Assembly (NCBI GenBank): GCA_964017185.1
Contig: OZ024871.1
Span: 7,060,214 to 7,124,213 of the forward strand
DNA length: 64,000 bases
Source of the DNA: Rugalucina vietnamica
Lineage: Eukaryota > Mollusca > Bivalvia > Lucinida > Lucinidae
Direction: 5' to 3'
Shown: positions 1 through 12,700 of the stretch, one piece after another
How positions within the stretch are numbered: position 1 is the first letter of the stretch
Layout of the letters: every line of letters starts with the position of its first letter
Notes under the pieces: generated by a model
Seen by the model: only the letters and a program-made list of their open reading frames with translations
What the model was told of the DNA's origin: nothing
The model's database searches: none
Program-made: the position numbers and the translations under genes

Positions 1-1439
1 TGGTATTGCTGGGCCATTTTCAATATTTTATTTCAGCATCTCAGCCTCTTAATTCCATGAAATGCCTTATGCCTATTAAACAAGTAGGTGCCCAGGCTAC
101 AAAGAAAACATAGATCCTGTCACATTACCGCGTTTGGGGCCTATAGGGGGAAATTCTATCCACGAAACCCGAGAATTGCAATATTGTTCATGGTGGTTCA
201 TTTTCAATATTTTTTTTCAGTATCTCAGCCTCTTAATTCCTTGAAATGTCTATGCCTGTTACACAGGTAGGTACCCAGGCTACAAAGAAAACATAGAGGG
301 ATCCTGTCACATTACCTAGTATGGGGCCCATAGGGGGAAATTCTATCTACGAAACCCGAAAATTGCAATATTGTTATTGCTGGGCCATTTTCAATATTTT
401 TTTCAGTATCTCAGCCTCTTCATTCCTTAAAATGCCTATGCCTGTTAGAATGGTAGGTATCCAAGCTACAAAGAAAACATAGAGAGATCCTGTCACATTA
501 CCTCGTATGGAGTCCATAAGGGGAAATTCTATCCACTAAACCTGAAAATTGCTGTATTGTTATTGTGGGCCATTTTCAATATTTTTTTTTCAGTATCTCA
601 GCCTCTTAATTCCATGGAATGCCTATGCCTATTAAACAGGTAGGTACCCAGGCTAAAAAGAAAACAGAGAGATCCTGTCACTTTACCTCGTATGGGCCCA
701 TATGGGGAAATTATATCCACACAAAAAAAAAACGAAAATTGCAATATTGTTATTGCTGGGCCATTTCAATATTCTTTTCAGCATCCCAGCCTCTTAGTTC
801 CTTAAAATGTATATGCCTGTTAGACAGGTAGGTACCAAAGCTACAAAGAAAACTCAGGTAGTTCTTGTCACATTACCTTGTATGGGGTCCATAGGGGGAA
901 ATTCTATCCACGAAACCTGAAAATCGCAATTTTGTTATTGCTGGGCCATTTTCAATAATTTATTTTCAGTATCTCAGCCTCTAAATTCCTTGAAATGCCT
1001 ATGCCTTTTAGACAGGTAGATACCAAAGCTACAAAGAAAATATAAAGAGATTCTGTCACATAACCTCGTATGGGGCCCCCAGAGGGGGACTATTCACAAA
1101 ATCGCAAAAATGGCTTTTTTATACTATGACACTTTTTCAATATTTTTTTTCAGTATCTCAGCCTCTTAATTCGATGGAATGCCTATGCCTGTTAGACAGG
1201 TGGGTACCCAGGCCACATGGAAAACATAGAGAGATCCTGTCACATTACCTCGTATGGGATCCATAAGGGGAAATTCTATCCACGAAACCTGGAAATTGCT
1301 GTATTGTTATTGTGGGCCGTTTTAATATTTTTTTCAGCATCTCAGCCTCTTAATTCCTTAAAATGTCTATGCCTGTTAGACAGCTAGGTACCCAGGCTAC
1401 AAAGACAACATAGAGAGATCCTGTCACATTACCTCGTAT

Positions 1440-4250
1440 GGGGCCCATAGGGGGAAATTCTATCCAAGAAACCTGAAAATCGCAATTGTGTTATTGCTGG
1501 GCCATTTTCAATATTTTTTTTTCAGTATCTCAGCCTCTTAATTCCTTAAAATGTCTGTGCCTGTTAGACAGGTGGATACCCAGGCTACATGGAAAACATA
1601 GAGAGATCCTGTCACATTACCTAATATGGGGCCCATAGGGGGAAATTCTATCCACAAAACCCGAAAATTGCAATATTGTTCACGTTGGGCCATTTTCAAT
1701 ATTTTTTTCAGTATCTCAGCCTCTTAATTCCATGTAATGTCTATGCCTGTTAGACAGGTAGGTACCCAGGCTACAAAGACAACACAGAGAGATCCTGTCA
1801 CATTACCTCGTATGGGGCCCATAGGGGGGAATTCTATCTGAGAAACCCGAAAATTGCAATATTGTTATTGCTGGGTCATTTTCAATATTTTTTTTCAGTA
1901 TCTCAGCCTCTTAATTCCATGGTATGTCTATGCCTGTTAGACAGGTGGGTACCCAGGATACATGGAAAACAAAAAGAGATCCTGTCACATTACCTCATAT
2001 GGGGTCGATAGGGGGGAAGTCTATCCACAAAACCCGAAAATTGCAATATTGTTGCTGTTGGGCCATTTTCTATATTTTTTTCAGTATCTCAGCCTCTTAA
2101 TTCTATGGAATGCCTATGCCTGTAAGACAGCTGGGTACCCAGGCTAGATGGAAAACAGAGAGAGATCCTGTCACATTACCCCGTATGGGGCCCATAGGGG
2201 GAAATTCTATCCATGAAACTGAAAATTGCAATATTATTATTGCTGGGTCATTTTCAATATTTTTTTGAGTATCTCAGCCTCTTAATTCCTTGAAATATCT
2301 ATGCCTGTAAGACAGGTAGGTACCCAGGCTACAATGAAAACATAGAGAGATCCTGTCACATTACCTCGTATGGGGCCCATAGGGGGGAAATTCTATCCAA
2401 GAAACCTGAAAATCGCAATTGTGTTATTGCTGGGCCATTTTCAATATTTTTTTTTCAGTATCTCAGCCTCTTAATTCCTTAAAATGTCTGTGCCTGTTAG
2501 ACAGGTGGATACCCAGGCTACATGGAAAACATAGAGATATCCTGTCACATTACCTAATATGGGGCCCATAGGGGGAAATTCTATCCACGAAACCCGAAAA
2601 TTGCAATATTGTTCACGTTGGGCCATTTTCAATATTTTTTTCAGTATCTCAGCCTCTTAATTCCATGTAATGTCTATGCCTGTTAGACAGGTAGGTACCC
2701 AGGCTTCAAAGACAACACAGAGAGATCCTGTCACATTACCTCGTATGGGGCCCATAGGGGGGAATTCTATCTGAGAAACCCGAAAATTGCAATATTGTTA
2801 TTGCTAGGTCATTTTCAATATTTTTTTTTCAGTATCTCAGCCTCTTAATTCCATGGTATGTCTATGCCTGTTAGACAGGTGGGTACCCAGGATACATGGA
2901 AAACAAAAAGAGATCCTGTCACATTACCTCATATGGGGTCGATAGGGGGGAAGTCTATCCACAAAACCCGAAAATTGCAATATTGTTGCTGTTGGGCCAT
3001 TTTCTATATTTTTTTCAGTATCTCAGCCTCTTAATTCTATGGAATGCCTATGCCTGTAAGACAGCTGGGTACCCAGGCTAGATGGAAAACAGAGAGAGAT
3101 CCTGTCACATTACCCCGTATGGGGCCCATAGGGGGAAATTCTATCCATGAAACTGAAAATTGCAATATTATTATTGCTGGGTCATTTTCAATATTTTTTT
3201 GAGTATCTCAGCCTCTTAATTCCTTGAAATATCTATGCCTGTAAGACAGGTAGGTACCCAGGCTACAATGAAAACATAGAGAGATCCTGTCACATTACCT
3301 CGTATGGGGCCCATAGGGGGGAAATTCTATCCAAGAAACCTGAAAATCGCAATTGTGTTATTGCTGGGCCATTTTCAATATTTTTTTTTCAGTATCTCAG
3401 CCTCTTAATTCCTTAAAATGTCTGTGCCTGTTAGACAGGTGGATACCCAGGCTACATGGAAAACATAGAGATATCCTGTCACATTACCTAATATGGGGCC
3501 CATAGGGGGAAATTCTATCCACGAAACCCGAAAATTGCAATATTGTTCACGTTGGGCCATTTTCAATATTTTTTTCAGTATCTCAGCCTCTCAATTCCAT
3601 GTAATGTCTATGCCTGTTAGACAGGTAGGTACCCAGGCTTCAAAGACAACACAGAGAGATCCTGTCACATTACCTCGTATGGGGCCCATAGGGGGGAATT
3701 CTATCTGAGAAACCCGAAAATTGCAATATTGTTATTGCTGGGTCATTTTCAATATTTTTTTTTCAGTAACTCAGCCTCTTAATTCCATGGAATGTCTATG
3801 CCTGTTAGACAGGTGGGTACCCAGGCTACATGGAAAACATAGAGAAATCCTGTCACATTACCTGGTATGGGGCCCATAAGGGGAAATTCTATCCACGAAA
3901 CGCGAAAATTGCAATATTGTTATTGCTGGGCCATTTCAATATTCTTTTCAGCATCCCAGCCTCTTAGTTCCTTAAAATGTATATGCCTGTTAGACAGGTA
4001 GGTACCAAAGCTACAAAGAAAACTCAGGTAGTTCTTGTCACATTACCTTGTATGGGGTCCATAGGGGGAAATTCTATCCACGAAACCTGAAAAAATTGCA
4101 ATATTGTTGCTGTTGGGCCATTTTCTATATTTTTTTCAGTATCTCAGCCTCTTAATTCTATGGAATGCCTATGCCTGTAAGACAGCTGGGTACCCAGGCT
4201 AGATGGAAAACAGAGAGAGATCCTGTCACATTACCTCATTTGGGGCCCAT
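1440..4250. repeat. Higher-order repeat, five monomers (~935 bp), three tandem copies
   Basis: A distinctive monomer carrying CCAAGAAACCTGAAAATCGC recurs at about 1463, 2398 and 3333, that is every ~935 bp (five monomers). The intervening monomers match in order; for example the segments starting at 1962 and 2896 encode identical 61-codon frames. The third copy diverges before its end. This indicates recent multi-monomer unequal exchange within the array. Confidence 0.85.
2645..2690 (+). other. Exon-like segment in each satellite monomer (representative)
   Basis: In this representative monomer a T-rich tract ending in TTTTTTTCAG is followed by 46 bases and then CAG/GTAGGT, so the segment has the form of a 3' splice site, a 46-nt exon and a 5' splice site. 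Most monomers keep both signals; many others carry CAGCTAGGT, which destroys the GT. No transcript evidence is available, so this is a described resemblance, not a called exon. Confidence 0.35.
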
Positions 4251-6229
4251 AGGGGAAAATTCTATCCATGAAACTGAAAATTGCAATTATATTATTGCTG
4301 GGTCATTTTCAATATTTTTTTCAGTATCTCAGCCTCTTAATTCCTTGAAAAGTCTATGCCTGTAAGACAGGTAGGTACCCAGGCTATAATGAAAACATAG
4401 AGAGATCCTGTCACATTACCTCATATGGGGCCCATAGGGGGAAATTCTATCCAAGAAACCTGAAAATCGCAATTGTGTTATTGCTGGGCCATTTTCAATA
4501 TTTTTTTTTCAGTATCTCAGCCTCTTAATTCCTTAAAATGTCTGTGCCTGTTAGACAGGTGGATACCCAGGCTACATGGAAAACATAGAGAAATCCTGTC
4601 ATATTACCTAATATGGGGCCCATAGGGGGAAATTCTATCCACGAAACCCGAAAATTGCAATATTGTTTATGTTGGGCCATTTTCAATATTTTTTTCAGTA
4701 TCTCAGCCCCTTAATTCCATGTAATGTGTATGCCTGTTAGACAGGTAGGTACCTAGGCTACAAAGACAATACAGAGAGATCCTGTCACATTACCTCGTAT
4801 GGGGCCCATAGGGGGGAATTCTATCTGAAAAAACCGGTATTGAAATACTTTTATTGCTGGGTCATTTTCAATATTTTTTTTCAGTATCTCAGCCTCTTAA
4901 TTCCTTGAAATGTCTATGCCTGTTAGACAGGTTGGTACCCAGGCTACATGGAAAACATAGAGAGATCCTGTCACATTACCTCGTATGGGGCACATAGAGG
5001 GAAATTCTATCCATGAAACCCGAAAATTGCAATATTGTTCACCTTGGGCCATTTTTAATATTTTTTTTCAGTATCTCAGCCTCTTAATTCCATGTAATGT
5101 CTATGCCTGTTAGACAGGTAGGTACCCAGGCTACAAAGACAACACAGAGAGATCCTGTCACATTACCTCGTATGGGGCCCATAGGGGGGAATTCTATCTG
5201 AGAAACCCGAAAATTGCAATATTATTATTGCTGGGTCATTTTCAATATTTTTTTTTCAGTATCTCAGCCTCTTAATTCCATGGAATGTCTATGCCTGTTA
5301 GACAGGTGGGTACCCAGGATACATGGAAAACATAGAGAAATCCTGTCACATTAACTCACAAGGGGCCCATAGGGGGAAGTTCTATCCACGAAACCCGAAA
5401 ATTGCAATATTGTTCATGCTTGGCCATTTTCAATATCTTTTTTTCAGTATTTCAGCCTCTTAATTCCTTAAAATGTCTATGCCTGTTAGACAGCTAGGTA
5501 CCCAGGCTACAAAGAAAACATAGAAAGATCCTGTCACATTACCTCGTATGGGGCCCATAGGGGAAAATTCTATCCACGAAACCCGAAAATTGCAATATTG
5601 TTATTGCTGGGTCATTTTCAATATTTTTTTTCAGTATCTCAGCTCTTAATTCCATGAAATGTCTATGCCTGTAAGACAGGTAGGTACCCAGGCGACATGG
5701 AAAACAGAGAGAGATCCTGTCACATTACCTCGTAAGGGGCCCATAGGGGGAAATTCTATCCACGAAACCCGAAAATTGCAATATTGTTCATGCTTGGCCA
5801 TTTTCAATATCTTTTTTTCAGTATCTCAGCCTCTTAATTTCTTGAAATGTCTCTGCCTGTTAGACAGCTAGGTACCCAGGCTACAAAGAAAACATAGAGA
5901 GATCCTGTCACATTACCTCGTATGGGGCCCATAGGGGAAAATTCTATCCACGAAACCCGAAAATTGCAATATTGTTATTGCTGGGTCATTTTCAATATTT
6001 TTTTCAGTATCTCAGCCTCTTAATTCCTTGAAATGCCTATGCCTGTTAGACAGGTAGGTACCAAAGCTACAAAGAAAATATAGAGAGATCCTGTCACATT
6101 ACCTCGTGTGGGGCCCCCAGGGGGCAATTCTATCCACAAAATCTCAAAAGTAGCTTTTTAATAATATGACGCATTTTCAACATTTTTTTTTTCAGTATCT
6201 CAGCCTCTTAATTCCATGGAATGCCTATG

Positions 6230-9200
6230 CCTGTTAGACAGGTAGGTACGCAGGCTACATGGAAAACATAGAGAGATCCTGTCACATTAACTCACAAGGG
6301 GCCCATAGGGGGAAGTTCTATCCATGAAACCCGAAAATTGCAATATTGTTCATGCTTGGCCATTTTCAATATCTTTTTTTCAGTATTTCAGCCTCTTAAT
6401 TCCTTAAAATGTCTATGCCTGTTAGACAGCTAGGTACCCAGGATACAAAGAAAACATAGAAAGATCCTGTCACATTACCTCGTATGGGGCCCATAGGGGA
6501 AAATTCTATCCACGAAACCCGAAAATTGCAATATTGTTATTGCTGGGTCATTTTCAATATTTTTTTTCAGTATCTCAGGCTCTTAATTCCATGAAATGTC
6601 TATGCCTGTAAGACAGGTAGGTACCCAGGCGACATGGAAAACAGAGAGAGATCCTGTCACATTACCTCGTAAGGGGCCCATAGGGGGAAATTCTATCCAC
6701 GAAACTCGAAAATTGCAATATTGTTCATGCTTGGCCATTTTCAATATTTTTTTTCAGTATCTCAGCCTCTTAATTTCTTGAAATGTCTCTGCCTGTTAGA
6801 CAGCTAGGTACCCAGGCTACAAAGAAAACATAGAGAGATCCTGTCACATTACCTCGTATGGGGCCCATAGGGGAAAATTCTATCCACGAAACCCGAAAAT
6901 TGCAATATTGTTATTGCTGGGTCATTTTCAATATTTTTTTTCAGTATCTCAGGCTCTTAATTCCATGAAATGTCTATGCCTGTAAGACAGGTAGGTACCC
7001 AGGCGACATTGAAAACAGAGAGAGATCCTGTCACATTACCTCGTAAGGGGTCCATAGGGGGAAATTCTATCCACGAAACCCGAAAATTGCAATATTGTTC
7101 ATGCTTGGCCATTTTCAATATTTTTTTTCAGTATCTCAGCCTCTTAATTTCTTGAAATGTCTCTGCCTGTTAGACAGCTAGGTACCCAGGCTACAAAGAA
7201 AACATAGAAAGATCCTGTCACATTACCTCGTATGGGGCCCATAGGGGGAAATTCTATCCACGAAACCCGAAAATTGCAATATTGTTATTACTGGGTCATT
7301 TTCAATATTTTTTTCAGTATCTCAGCCTCTTAATTCCTTGAAATGCCTATGCCTGTTAGACAGGTAGGTACCAAATCTACAAAGAAAACATAGAGAGATC
7401 CTGTCACATTACCTCGTATGGGGCCCCAGGGGGAATTCTATCCACAAAATCTCAAAAAAAGCTTTTTTATACTATGACGCATTTTCAATATTTTTTCTCA
7501 GTATCTCAGCCTCTTAATTCCATGGAATGCCTATGCCTGTAAATAAGGTGGGTACCCAGGGTACATGGAAAACATAGAGAGATCCTGTCACATTACCTCG
7601 TATGGGGCCCATAGGGGGAAATTCTATCCATGAAACCGAAAATTGCAATATTATTATTGCTGGGTCATTTTCAATATTTTTTTCAGTATCTCAGCCTCTT
7701 AATTCCTTGAAATGTCTATGCCTGTAAGACAGGTAGGTACCCAGGCTACAAAGAAAACATACAGAGATCCTGTCACATTACCTCGAATGGGGCCCATAGG
7801 GGGAAATTCTATCTAAGAAACCTGAAAATCGCAATTGTGTTATTGCTGGGCCATTTTCAATATTTTTTTCAGTATCTCAGCCTCTTAATTCCATGGAATG
7901 CCTATGCCGGTTAGACAGGTGGGTACCCAGGCTACATGAAAAACATAGAAAGATCCTGTCACATTACCTCGTATGGGGCCCATAGGGGGAAATTCTATCA
8001 ACGAAACCCGAAAATTGCAATATTGTTCATGTTGGGCCATTTTCAATATTTTTTTTCAGTATCTCAGCCTCTTAATTTTTTGAAAATCCTATGCCTGTTA
8101 GACAGGTAGGTACCCAGGCTACAAAGAAAACATAGAGAGATCCTGTCACATTACCTCGTATGGGGCCCCCAGGGGGGTATTCTATCCACAAGATCTCAAA
8201 AATAGCTTTTTTATACTATGACACATTTTCAATATTTTTTTTCAGTATCTCAGCCTCTTAATTCCATGGAATGTTTATGCCTGTTAGACAGGTGGGTATG
8301 CAGGCTACATGGAAAACATAGAGAGATCCTGTCACATTAACTCACAAGGGGCCCATAGGGGGAAGTTCTATCCACGAAACCCGAAAATTGCAATATTGTT
8401 CATGCTTGGCCATTTTCAATATCTTTTTTTCAGTATTTCAGCCTCTTAATTCCTTAAAATGTCTATGCCTGTTAGACAGCTAGGTACCCAGGATACAAAG
8501 AAAACATAGAAAGATCCTGTCACATTACCTCGTATGGGGCCCATAGGGGAAAATTCTATCCACGAAACCCGAAAATTGCAATATTGTTATTGCTGGGTCA
8601 TTTTCAATATTTTTTTTCAGTATCTCAGGCTCTTAATTCCATGAAATGTCTATGCCTGTAAGACAGGTAGGTACCCAGGCGACATGGAAAACAGAGAGAG
8701 ATCCTGTCACATTACCTCGTAAGGGGCCCATAGGGGGAAATTCTATCCACGAAACTCGAAAATTGCAATATTGTTCATGCTTGGCCATTTTCAATATTTT
8801 TTTTCAGTATCTCAGCCTCTTAATTTCTTGAAATGTCTCTGCCTGTTAGACAGCTAGGTACCCAGGCTACAAAGAAAACATAGAGAGATCCTGTCACATT
8901 ACCTCGTATGGGGCCCATAGGGGAAAATTCTATCACGAAACCCGAAAATTGCAATATTGTTATTGCTGGGTCATTTTCAATATTTTTTTTCAGTATCTCA
9001 GGCTCTTAATTCCATGAAATGTCTATGCCTGTAAGACAGGTAGGTACCCAGGCGACATTGAAAACAGAGAGAGATCCTGTCACATTACCTCGTAAGGGGC
9101 CCATAGGGGGAAATTCTATCCACGAAACCCGAAAATTGCAATATTGTTCATGCTTGGCCATTTTCAATATTTTTTTTCAGTATCTCAGCCTCTTAATTTC

Positions 9201-9750
9201 TTGAAATGTCTCTGCCTGTTAGACAGCTAGGTACCCAGGCTACAAAGAAAACATAGAAAGATCCTGTCACATTACCTCGTATGGGGCCCATAGGGGAAAA
9301 TTCTATCCACGAAACCCGAAAATTGCAATATTGTTATTACTGGGTCATTTTCAATATTTTTTTCAGTATCTCAGCCTCTTAATTCCTTGAAATGCCTATG
9401 CCTGTTAGACAGGTAGGTACCAAATCTACAAAGAAAACATAGAGAGATCCTGTCACATTACCTCGTATGGGGCCCCAGGGGGAATTCTATCCACAAAATC
9501 TCAAAAAAAGCTTTTTTATACTATGACGCATTTTCAATATTTTTTCTCAGTATCTCAGCCTCTTAATTCCATGGAATGCCTATGCCTGTAAATAAGGTGG
9601 GTACCCAGGGTACATGGAAAACATAGAGAGATCCTGTCACATTACCTCGTATGGGGCCCATAGGGGGAAATTCTATCCATGAAACCGAAAATTGCAATAT
9701 TATTATTGCTGGGTCATTTTCAATATTTTTTTCAGTATCTCAGCCTCTTA
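6230..9750. repeat. Tandem duplication inside the array, offset ~2,050 bp
   Basis: The tract from about 6230 to 7700 is repeated nearly identically at about 8280 to 9750. Markers include CTCACAAGGG at 6291 and 8341, and variant monomers starting at 6596/8646 and 6970/9019. The offset equals eleven monomers. After about 7700 the copies fall out of register by one monomer. A related segment starting at 5355 suggests an earlier 5-monomer step (5355 to 6291). Confidence 0.85.
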
Positions 9751-12700
9751 ATTCCATGGAATGCCTATGCCGGTTAGACAGGTGGGTACCCAGGCTACAT
9801 GAAAAACATAGAAAGATCCTGTCACATTACCTCCTATGGGGCCCATAGGGGGAAATTCTATCTACGAAACCGGAAAATTGCAATATTGTTCATGCTCAGC
9901 CATTTTCAATATTTTTTTTTCAGTATCTCAGCCTCTTAATTCCTTGAAATGCCTATGCCTGTTAGACAGGTAGGTACCAAAGCTACAAAGAAAATATAGA
10001 GAGATCCTGTCACATTACCTCGTGTGGGGCCCTCAGGGGGCAATTCTATCCACAAAATCTCAAAAGTAGCTTTTTAATAATATGACGCATTTTCAACATT
10101 TTTTTTTCAGTATCTCAGCCTCTTAATTCCATAGAATGCCTATGCCTGTTAGACAGGTAGGTACGCAGGCTACATGGAAAACATAGAGAGATCCTGTCAC
10201 ATTACCTCGTAAGGGTCCCATAGGGGGAAATTCTATCCACGAAACCCCAAAAATTGCAATATTGTTCATGCTTGGCCATTTTCAATATCTTTTTTTTTTC
10301 AGTATTTCAGCCTCTTAATTCCTTGAAATGTCTATGCCTGTTAGACAGCTAGGTACCCAGGCTACAAAGAAAACATAGAAAGATCCTGTCACATTACCTC
10401 CTATGGGGCCCATAGGGGAAAAGTCTATCCACGAAACCCGAAAATTGCAATATTGTTATTGCTGGGTCATTTTCAATATTTTTTTTCAGTATCTCAGCCT
10501 CTTAATTCCATGAAATGTCTATGCCTGTAAGACAGGTAGGTACCCAGGCGACATTGAAAACAGAGAGAGATCCTGTCACATTACCTCGTAAGGGGCCCAT
10601 AGGGGGAAATTCTATCCACGAAACCCGAAAATTGCAATATTGTTCATGCTTGGCCATTTTCAATATTTTTTTTCAGTATTTCAGCCTCTTAATTCCTTGA
10701 AATGTCTATGCCTGTTAGACAGCTAGGTACCCAGGCTACAAAGAAAACATAGAAAGATTCTGTCAAATTACCTCGTAAGGGGCCCATAGGGGGAAATTCT
10801 ATCCACGAAACCGGAAAATTGCAATATTGTTCATGCTTGGCCATTTTCAATAATTTTTTTTCAGTATTTCAGCCTCTTAATTCCTTAAAATGTCTATGCC
10901 TGTTAGACAGCTAGGTACCCAGGCTACAAAGAAAACATAGAAAGATCCTGTCACATTACCTCGTATGGGGCCCAATGGGGAAAAATTCTATCCACGAAAC
11001 CCGAAAATTGCAATATTGTTATTTTTCAGTATTTTTTTTTTCAGTATCTCAGCCTCTTAATTCCTTGAAATGCCTATGCCTGTTAGACAGGTAGGTAACA
11101 AAGCTACAAATAAAACATAGAGAGATCCTGTCACATTACCTCGTATGGGGCCCCCAGGGGGAATTCTATCCACAAAATCTCAATAATAGCTTTTTTATAC
11201 TATGACGCATTTTCAATATTTTTTTTCAGTATCTCAGTCTCTTAATTCCATGGAATACCTATGCTTGTACGACAGGTGGGTACCCAGGCCCCATGGAAAA
11301 CATAGAGAGATCCTGTCACATTACCTCGTATGGGGCCCATATGGGGAAATTCTATCTACGAAACCCGAAAATTGCAATATTGTTCGGCCATTTTCAATAT
11401 TTTTTTCAGTATCTCAGCCTCTTAATTCCTTGAAATGTCTAGGCCTGTTAGACAGGTTGGTACCCAGGCTACATGGAAAACATAGAGAGATCCTGTCACA
11501 TTATCTCGTATGGGGCCTATAGGGGGAAATTTTATCCACGAAACCTGAAAATCGCAATTATGTTATTGCTGGGCCATTTCCAATATTTTTTTTCAGTATC
11601 TCAGCCTCTAAATTCCTTAAAATGTATATTCCTGTTAGACAGGTGGATACCCACATGGAAATCTTAGAGAGATCCTGTCACATTACCTAATATGGGGCCC
11701 AAAGGGGGAAATTCTATCCACAAAATCTAAAAAATAGCTTTTTTATACTATGACACATATTCAATATTTTTTTCAGTATCTCAGCCTCTTAATTCCATAG
11801 AATGCCTATGCCTGTTAGACAGGTGGGTACCCAGGCTACATAGAAAACAAAGAGAGATCCTGTCACATTACCTCGTATGGGGCCCATAGGGGGAAATTCT
11901 ATCCACAAAACCCGAAAATTGCAATATTGTTGCTGTTGGGCCATTTTCTATAATTTTTTTTCAATATCTCAGCCTCTTTATTCTATGGAATGCTTATGCC
12001 TGCAAGACAGGTGGGTACCCAGGCTACATGGAAAACATAGAGAGATCCTGTCACATTACCTCGTATGGGGCCCATAGGGGGAAATTCTATCCATGAAACC
12101 GAAAATTGCAATATTATTATTGCTGGGTCATTTTCAATATTTTTTTTCAGTATCTCAGCCTCTTAATTCCTTGAAATGTCTATGCCTGTAAGACAGGTAG
12201 GTACCCAGGCTACAAAGAAAACATAGAGAGATCCTGTCACATTACCTCGTATGGGGCCCATAGGGGGAAATTCTATCCAAGAAACCTGAAAATCGCAATT
12301 GTGTTATTGCTGGGCCATTTTCAATATATTTTTTTTTCAGTATCTCAGCCTCTTAATTCCATGAAATGCCTATGCCTGTTAGACAGGTAGGTACAAACAT
12401 AGAGAGATCCTGTCACATTACCTCGTATGGGGCCCCCAGGGGGCAATTCTATCCACAAAATCTCAAAAGTAGCTTAATAATAAATATGACGCATTTTCAA
12501 TTTTTTTTTCAGTATCTCAGCCTCTTAATTCCATGGAAATGCCTATGCCTGTTAGACAGGTGGGTACGCAGGCTACATGGAAAACATAGAGAGATCCTGT
12601 CACATTACCTCGTATGGAGCCCATAAGGGGGGTTTCTATCTGAAAAACCCGGTATTGGAATATTCTTATTGCTGGGTCATTTTCAATATTTTTTTTTTCA

